From assembly GCF_002258785.1 (NCBI RefSeq), contig NZ_NOYI01000002.1, positions 186,001-250,000 on the forward strand: 64,000 nucleotides of DNA, given 5' to 3'. Made by a program: the position numbers and the translations under genes. The notes under the pieces were generated by a model. It was not told the origin of the DNA. It ran no database searches and saw nothing but the letters and a program-made list of their open reading frames with translations. Shown one piece after another: positions 59,965 to 64,000 of this stretch; position 1 is the first letter of the stretch, and the number at the start of each line of letters is the position of its first letter. Source of the stretch: Rhodococcus sp. 06-235-1A (GTDB lineage: Bacteria > Actinomycetota > Actinomycetes > Mycobacteriales > Mycobacteriaceae).

Positions 59965-61368
59965 ATGAGCATCCAACCGGTCGAATCGAAGCGTCATCGT
60001 GTCGTCGTCATCGGTTCCGGGTTCGGAGGTCTGTTCGGCGTCAAGGCGCTCAAGAAGGCCGACGTCGACATCACCCTCGTCGCCAAGACGACGCACCACC
60101 TCTTTCAGCCGCTCCTCTACCAGGTCGCGACCGGCATTCTCTCCGTCGGCGAGATCGCTCCCACCACCCGAGTCATTCTGCGTAAGCAGAAGAACGCCGA
60201 GGTTCTGTTGGGCGACGTGCTCAACATCGACCTCGACGCCAAGACGGTCACCTCCAAGCTGCTCGAGCGCATCACCGTCACTCCCTTCGACAGTCTGATC
60301 GTCGCGGCGGGCGCTCAGCAGTCCTACTTCGGCAACGATCACTTCGCCGAGTTCGCGCCGGGCATGAAGACCATCGACGACGCACTCGAACTCCGCGGCC
60401 GCATCCTGGGAGCGTTCGAGCAGGCCGAACTCTCCGACGACCAGGAGGAGAAGGACCGCCTCATGACGTTCGTCGTCGTCGGGGCGGGTCCCACCGGCGT
60501 CGAGCTCGCCGGGCAGATCGCGGAGCTCGCCGATCGCACGCTCGACGGTGCCTTCCGCAACATCGATCCCCGCGACGCCCGCGTCATCCTGCTCGACGCC
60601 GCGCCCGCCGTACTGCCGCCGATGGGCGAGAAGCTCGGCCGCAAGGCCGCCGAACGTCTCGAGAAGCTCGGCGTCGAGATTCAGCTCAACGCAATGGTCA
60701 CCGACGTCGACAACGACGGCCTGACCGTCAAGGAGAAGGACGGCACCACGCGTCGAATCGAGGCGCAGTGCAAGGTCTGGTCCGCAGGCGTGCAGGGCAG
60801 CCCGCTCGGCAAGCAGCTCGCCGACCAGTCCGGATCGGAGACCGACCGCGCCGGGCGCGTGCTCGTCGAACCGGACCTCACCGTCAAGGGCCACCCGAAC
60901 GTGTTCGTCGTCGGCGACCTGATGTCGGTCAAGGACGTTCCGGGTATGGCGCAGGGTGCCATCCAGGGAGCCACCTACGCTGCCAAGCTGATCAAGGCGT
61001 CGGTCAAGGGCCAGGACGATCCCGCCCAGCGTGCGCCGTTCAAGTACTTCGACAAGGGTTCGATGGCAACGGTGTCGCGATTCAACGCGGTCGCCAAGGT
61101 CGGCAAGCTCGAGTTCGGCGGCTTCATCGCCTGGCTCATGTGGCTTGCACTGCACCTGTACTACCTCGTGGGCTACCGCAGCCGCATCACGACCGTCATT
61201 TCCTGGTTCGTGACGTTCCTGGGTCGGGGCCGCGCCCAGATGGCATCGACCGAACAGCAGGTGTTCGCGCGACTGGCCATCGAGCAGCTCAACTCTCTGG
61301 AACGTGCAGGTGCCGTCGAGACTGACGGCGCCGAGTCCGACAAGGAACGCGAGAAAGCGGCGGGCTGA
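59965..61368 (+). CDS. ndh: Type II NADH dehydrogenase
   Basis: The 467-residue flavoprotein oxidises NADH and reduces menaquinone without pumping protons. It has an FAD site VVVIGSGFGGL (about 13-23), HHLFQPLLYQVATG, an NAD site FVVVGAGPTGVELAG (about 169-183), and FVVGDLMSV. A hydrophobic membrane-attachment segment (FIAWLMWLALHLYYLVGY, about 387-404) is followed by a charged tail. AGGGAGCAGG lies upstream of the ATG. It converges on the urease operon, the same neighbourhood as M. tuberculosis ndh (Rv1854c) and ureD. Confidence 0.96.
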   Translation: MSIQPVESKRHRVVVIGSGFGGLFGVKALKKADVDITLVAKTTHHLFQPLLYQVATGILSVGEIAPTTRVILRKQKNAEVLLGDVLNIDLDAKTVTSKLLERITVTPFDSLIVAAGAQQSYFGNDHFAEFAPGMKTIDDALELRGRILGAFEQAELSDDQEEKDRLMTFVVVGAGPTGVELAGQIAELADRTLDGAFRNIDPRDARVILLDAAPAVLPPMGEKLGRKAAERLEKLGVEIQLNAMVTDVDNDGLTVKEKDGTTRRIEAQCKVWSAGVQGSPLGKQLADQSGSETDRAGRVLVEPDLTVKGHPNVFVVGDLMSVKDVPGMAQGAIQGATYAAKLIKASVKGQDDPAQRAPFKYFDKGSMATVSRFNAVAKVGKLEFGGFIAWLMWLALHLYYLVGYRSRITTVISWFVTFLGRGRAQMASTEQQVFARLAIEQLNSLERAGAVETDGAESDKEREKAAG

Positions 61369-61392
61369 TCGGCCGCCGGTAACTGCTCTCAC

Positions 61393-61434
61393 ACAACGCA
61401 TCGGTCGACGGGACACCGTCGACCGATGCGTTGT
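61393..61434. terminator. Bidirectional terminator between ndh and ureD
   Basis: A perfect 19-bp stem (61393-61411 with 61416-61434) closes on GACA. It lies 24 bp past the ndh stop and 21 bp past the ureD stop. Confidence 0.9.
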
Positions 61435-61455
61435 TCGTTTCGAAGTGTGTCGGTC

Positions 61456-62124
61456 TCACGCACCCGATCGGGCGGGCTGCAGTCGACGTCCCACCGAGGT
61501 ACTCAGCGAGCCGCCTCCGGACAGCGGCAGACGGACGGTCCCGTTCGCCAGATCGACCTCGGACGTACGGTCATCGGGATACTGCAACGTACTGGACATC
61601 GACAGCGGGGCCGACAGCGCGTCGTGCGCGACCGAGCCATCTCCCAGTTCCACTCGGTGACGCAACACCGGACGGTCCCCCACATCGCAATGCATCGCAC
61701 TGCTCCACCGACCCGACGCTTCCTCGAAGCGTCCGATCTGTGTCCTCTCGCGCAGCCACAGCGTGGAATCCTTCTGCAGCGCAACAGTATTGACCACCGA
61801 GTGGGAGGCGTCCGATACCACGACCATCGGCTCGGGGTCGAAGATCAGCGACGCGCCCGCTCCGACCTCGAAGTGCCACTGCGCCGACGAATGACGATGC
61901 AGCCCACCGGGCATCGCCAACGACGCCGCCACGCTGCGCACCTCGAGGCGCGCGCCGGCGGCTACCGAGATCCTGACGACGATCGTGTCACCGCCGAGTG
62001 GCGTTGCTGCCGTGCCGATCAGATGGACGGTGTCCGGTCCGGTCTGTCGGCCGGCGAGTCCGCCCACAGAAGTGATGCGTGGGCTCCGATGCAGGCTCGC
62101 GTCGATGCAGAGCTCGGTGTGCAT
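61456..62124 (-). CDS. ureD: Urease accessory protein UreD
   Basis: The 222-residue protein is a compact UreD/UreH scaffold that bridges UreF-UreG to the urease apoprotein for nickel delivery. Typical segments are LGGDTIVVRISVAAGARLEV, an EPMVVVSDASHS turn, and a final beta-rich half. It begins 3 bp after the ureG stop and is the last gene of the operon. It is shorter than many UreD proteins (about 270), as in mycobacteria. Confidence 0.9.
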   Translation of the reverse strand: MHTELCIDASLHRSPRITSVGGLAGRQTGPDTVHLIGTAATPLGGDTIVVRISVAAGARLEVRSVAASLAMPGGLHRHSSAQWHFEVGAGASLIFDPEPMVVVSDASHSVVNTVALQKDSTLWLRERTQIGRFEEASGRWSSAMHCDVGDRPVLRHRVELGDGSVAHDALSAPLSMSSTLQYPDDRTSEVDLANGTVRLPLSGGGSLSTSVGRRLQPARSGA

Positions 62125-62127
62125 CGA

Positions 62128-62832
62128 CTAGTGCGTGTGGGCGTGCGCGTCGGCGTCCGCAATGGCTTTCAACTGCTCGCGTACCCATGCCAGCACCGTG
62201 GTCGCGGCCGGATCGTCGGTGAGAGAAATCAGCGCAGTCGGCCGACCCTCGCGCACCTGTGCGGCATCGTGCTCCATGACACCGAGATCTGCGCCGACGT
62301 ACGGCGCGAGATCCGTCTTGTTGACGACCAACAGGTCCGAAAACGTCACACCGGGGCCACCCTTGCGCGGAACCTTGTCTCCTCCGGCGACATCGACGAC
62401 GAAAATCTGCACGTCGATCAGACCGGACGAGAACGTCGCAGTGAGGTTGTCTCCACCGGATTCGACGAGAATCAGATCCAGAGGCGGGTTGTTGTCGATC
62501 AGATCGTCGATGGCGTCGAGGTTGGCGGTGATGTCGTCACGGATAGCCGTGTGCGGACAGCCACCGGTCTGTACCGCGGTGATGCGCTCGTCGGGCAACA
62601 CCGCATGCCGACGCAGGAAGTCCGCGTCCTCGGTCGTGTAGATGTCGTTGGTCAGAACGGCCAGCGACAATTCGTCGCGCAACTGGCGGCACAGGGCTGC
62701 CACCAGCGCGGTCTTCCCGGAACCGACGGGTCCGCCGATTCCCACTCGCAACGCCTCGCCCGCCACCCGTGCGCGCTTGGGCCGATCCAAACCGTGGTCG
62801 TGGGGCTCACCGTCGATCAGGTGCGGGGGCAT
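62128..62832 (-). CDS. ureG: Urease accessory GTPase UreG
   Basis: The 234-residue SIMIBI GTPase powers nickel insertion into urease. It has P-loop [11 protein letters not shown] (about 31-41), [12 protein letters not shown], the metal motif [10 protein letters not shown] (the Cys-Pro-His that binds nickel at the dimer interface), [13 protein letters not shown], and [13 protein letters not shown] for guanine. The C terminus is His-rich (DAHAHTH). AAGGAG precedes the ATG. Confidence 0.97.
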   Translation of the reverse strand: MPPHLIDGEPHDHGLDRPKRARVAGEALRVGIGGPVGSGKTALVAALCRQLRDELSLAVLTNDIYTTEDADFLRRHAVLPDERITAVQTGGCPHTAIRDDITANLDAIDDLIDNNPPLDLILVESGGDNLTATFSSGLIDVQIFVVDVAGGDKVPRKGGPGVTFSDLLVVNKTDLAPYVGADLGVMEHDAAQVREGRPTALISLTDDPAATTVLAWVREQLKAIADADAHAHTH

Positions 62833-62870
62833 GTCGAACTCCTTGTCGTCAGAGAAAAATGGATCCGTAT

Positions 62871-63560
62871 TCAGGATACGAACAACGGACGATCGCGGAC
62901 GGCGTGGGCTTCGGCGAACATGTCCAGCAACGGATCCGACAACTCCATCAGTTCGGGCAGGCACTCGCAGATCGCAGCAGTCACGTCGTCGCAGAAGTCG
63001 CCCAACCGAATGGTGCACGCGGCGACCTCGGCCGGATCGAGCGCGAGCAGACGCTGCGCCGCGATCGCCGAGCCGGTCATCGTGATGTACACCTGCACCG
63101 CGGCCGTGTCGGCAACCGACAAGCCTGCCGCGAGTCCGACATGCCCTGCGGCGACGGCCAGATGCGGCTTGCGCCCGATCGACGTCCAATCATGGTGCGG
63201 CCAGGCCGACTTGGCCAACCGGAGCAGACCTCGGCCCTGCGCTCGTGAGGCAGACCTGGCAGCCGGAGACGGTGTCCGTGCGTCGCATTCGGCGTCGGCC
63301 TCGTCGGTGTCGAGTGTGCCGTGGACGAGCGCTGCTGCCACCGACGCCGTGGTGGCACCGGAGGTCCTGATGCGGCGCCGAAGGAATGCTTCGAGTGTCG
63401 CTACGTCCCGAACGAAGCCCGAGGCGATGGCTTCCTCCACTCCACCGGAGTGCACGTGCCCACCCGTGGGCAAACGGGAATCGGCAAGCGAGAGAAGCGT
63501 CGTCACCTGCAGGCGGGCGGCCGACGAGTTGTCGGCGGGCGAGTGTGCAACAGCCGTCAT
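62871..63560 (-). CDS. ureF: Urease accessory protein UreF
   Basis: The 229-residue all-helical protein binds UreD and activates UreG. Family motifs are [24 protein letters not shown] (near the start), [16 protein letters not shown] and the final [16 protein letters not shown]. The ATG overlaps the ureC stop by one base, so translation is coupled. The longer open frame upstream is simply ureC DNA in another frame. Confidence 0.93.
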   Translation of the reverse strand: MTAVAHSPADNSSAARLQVTTLLSLADSRLPTGGHVHSGGVEEAIASGFVRDVATLEAFLRRRIRTSGATTASVAAALVHGTLDTDEADAECDARTPSPAARSASRAQGRGLLRLAKSAWPHHDWTSIGRKPHLAVAAGHVGLAAGLSVADTAAVQVYITMTGSAIAAQRLLALDPAEVAACTIRLGDFCDDVTAAICECLPELMELSDPLLDMFAEAHAVRDRPLFVS

Positions 63561-64000
63561 CAGAAGAGGAAATACCGTTGCGCCATCGGCAGTTCGGTTG
63601 CGGGCTGCTCTGTCCACACGTCGCCGTCGATCCGCACGGTGAAGGTGTCCGGATCCACCTCGATGTTGGGCAGGGCGTCGTTGAGGGGCATATCGGACTT
63701 CCTGATACTGCGCACGTTCTTGACCGGAACCAGCCGTCGATCGCAGTTCAGGCGCTCGGCGAGTCCGTCCTCGATTGCCTGTGGCGCAACGAAATGCAGC
63801 GAGGTCGCGGCCGCTGCCTTCGGCGATGCACCGAACATCGGACGGGGCAGTTCGGGTTGCGGAGTCGGGATGGACGCGTTGGCATCGCCCATGGCCGCCC
63901 AGGCGATCATGCCGCCCTTGACGACCATGTGTGGACGCACGCCGAAGAACGCCGGATCCCACAGCACCAGATCGGCGAGTTTGCCCGGTTCGATCGAGCC
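63560..64000 (-). CDS. ureC: Urease alpha subunit UreC, C-terminal 146 residues
   Basis: The gene runs off the right end of the window; the visible part reads [20 protein letters not shown] and ends at PMAQRYFLF, the standard UreC C terminus. The active site (nickel ligands, carbamylated Lys) is outside the window. The order ureC-ureF-ureG-ureD, with no ureE, matches mycobacteria. Confidence 0.97.
   Translation of the reverse strand, partial: GSIEPGKLADLVLWDPAFFGVRPHMVVKGGMIAWAAMGDANASIPTPQPELPRPMFGASPKAAAATSLHFVAPQAIEDGLAERLNCDRRLVPVKNVRSIRKSDMPLNDALPNIEVDPDTFTVRIDGDVWTEQPATELPMAQRYFLF

Overview
The window is high-GC actinobacterial DNA. It is most likely from Rhodococcus or a close relative in Nocardiaceae. 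The evidence is an unmistakable RbpA, a separate Lnt, a urease operon convergent with a type II NADH dehydrogenase (the order also found in mycobacteria), a HelR-type helicase behind a rifamycin-associated element, and many promoters that appear to give leaderless mRNAs.

Layout. (1) 1-2946: the 3' part of an amidohydrolase overlaps lnt. (2) 3614-30385: one gene encodes an 8923-residue, seven-module non-ribosomal peptide synthetase (NRPS). By eye its order is C-(half C)-A-T / C-A-T / C-A-T-E / C-A-T / C-A-T-E / C-A-T / C-A-T-TE. The specificity pockets read Ser for module 2 and Thr for module 5; the other five belong to one unassigned hydrophobic pocket family. The predicted product is an N-capped (acyl or aryl) heptapeptide, X-Ser-D-X-X-D-Thr-X-X, released by a thioesterase. 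A domains 1 and 3 are a 1530-bp repeat identical by eye, with codon use unlike the rest of the gene. (3) 30486-33614: a small secreted protein, then a convergent two-gene operon of a chorismate mutase and a fused PabA-PabB of the aminodeoxychorismate type. This pair fits p-aminophenylalanine precursor supply. (4) 33890-38824: rbpA, a small Cys-rich protein, a TerB-like protein, a CPA2 antiporter with a small membrane partner, and a membrane diguanylate cyclase. (5) 39469-46984: small accessory transcription units (HxlR/NTF2/SDR, a Rossmann NAD(P)-binding protein, ArsR/NTF2, an N-acetylglutamate synthase-like protein, a HAD phosphatase, a GNAT). (6) 47027-53508: a methyltransferase, a PAS-GAF-GGDEF-EAL protein, hypotheticals and helR. 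(7) 53469-61368: LysR divergent from a DapA paralogue, a UvrA-like ABC ATPase, an isochorismatase-like hydrolase, a GAP-type membrane protein, a HugZ/DUF2470 protein and ndh. (8) 61456-64000: ureD, ureG, ureF and the 3' end of ureC on the minus strand.

How they fit together. The NRPS and the aminodeoxychorismate genes lie between lnt and rbpA. In mycobacteria, as I recall it, only the polyprenol-phosphate mannose synthase gene lies there, so about 31 kb looks like an insertion. The window holds no MbtH, acyl or aryl loading enzyme, PapC, transporter or phosphopantetheinyl transferase for the NRPS, so the pathway must use genes elsewhere.
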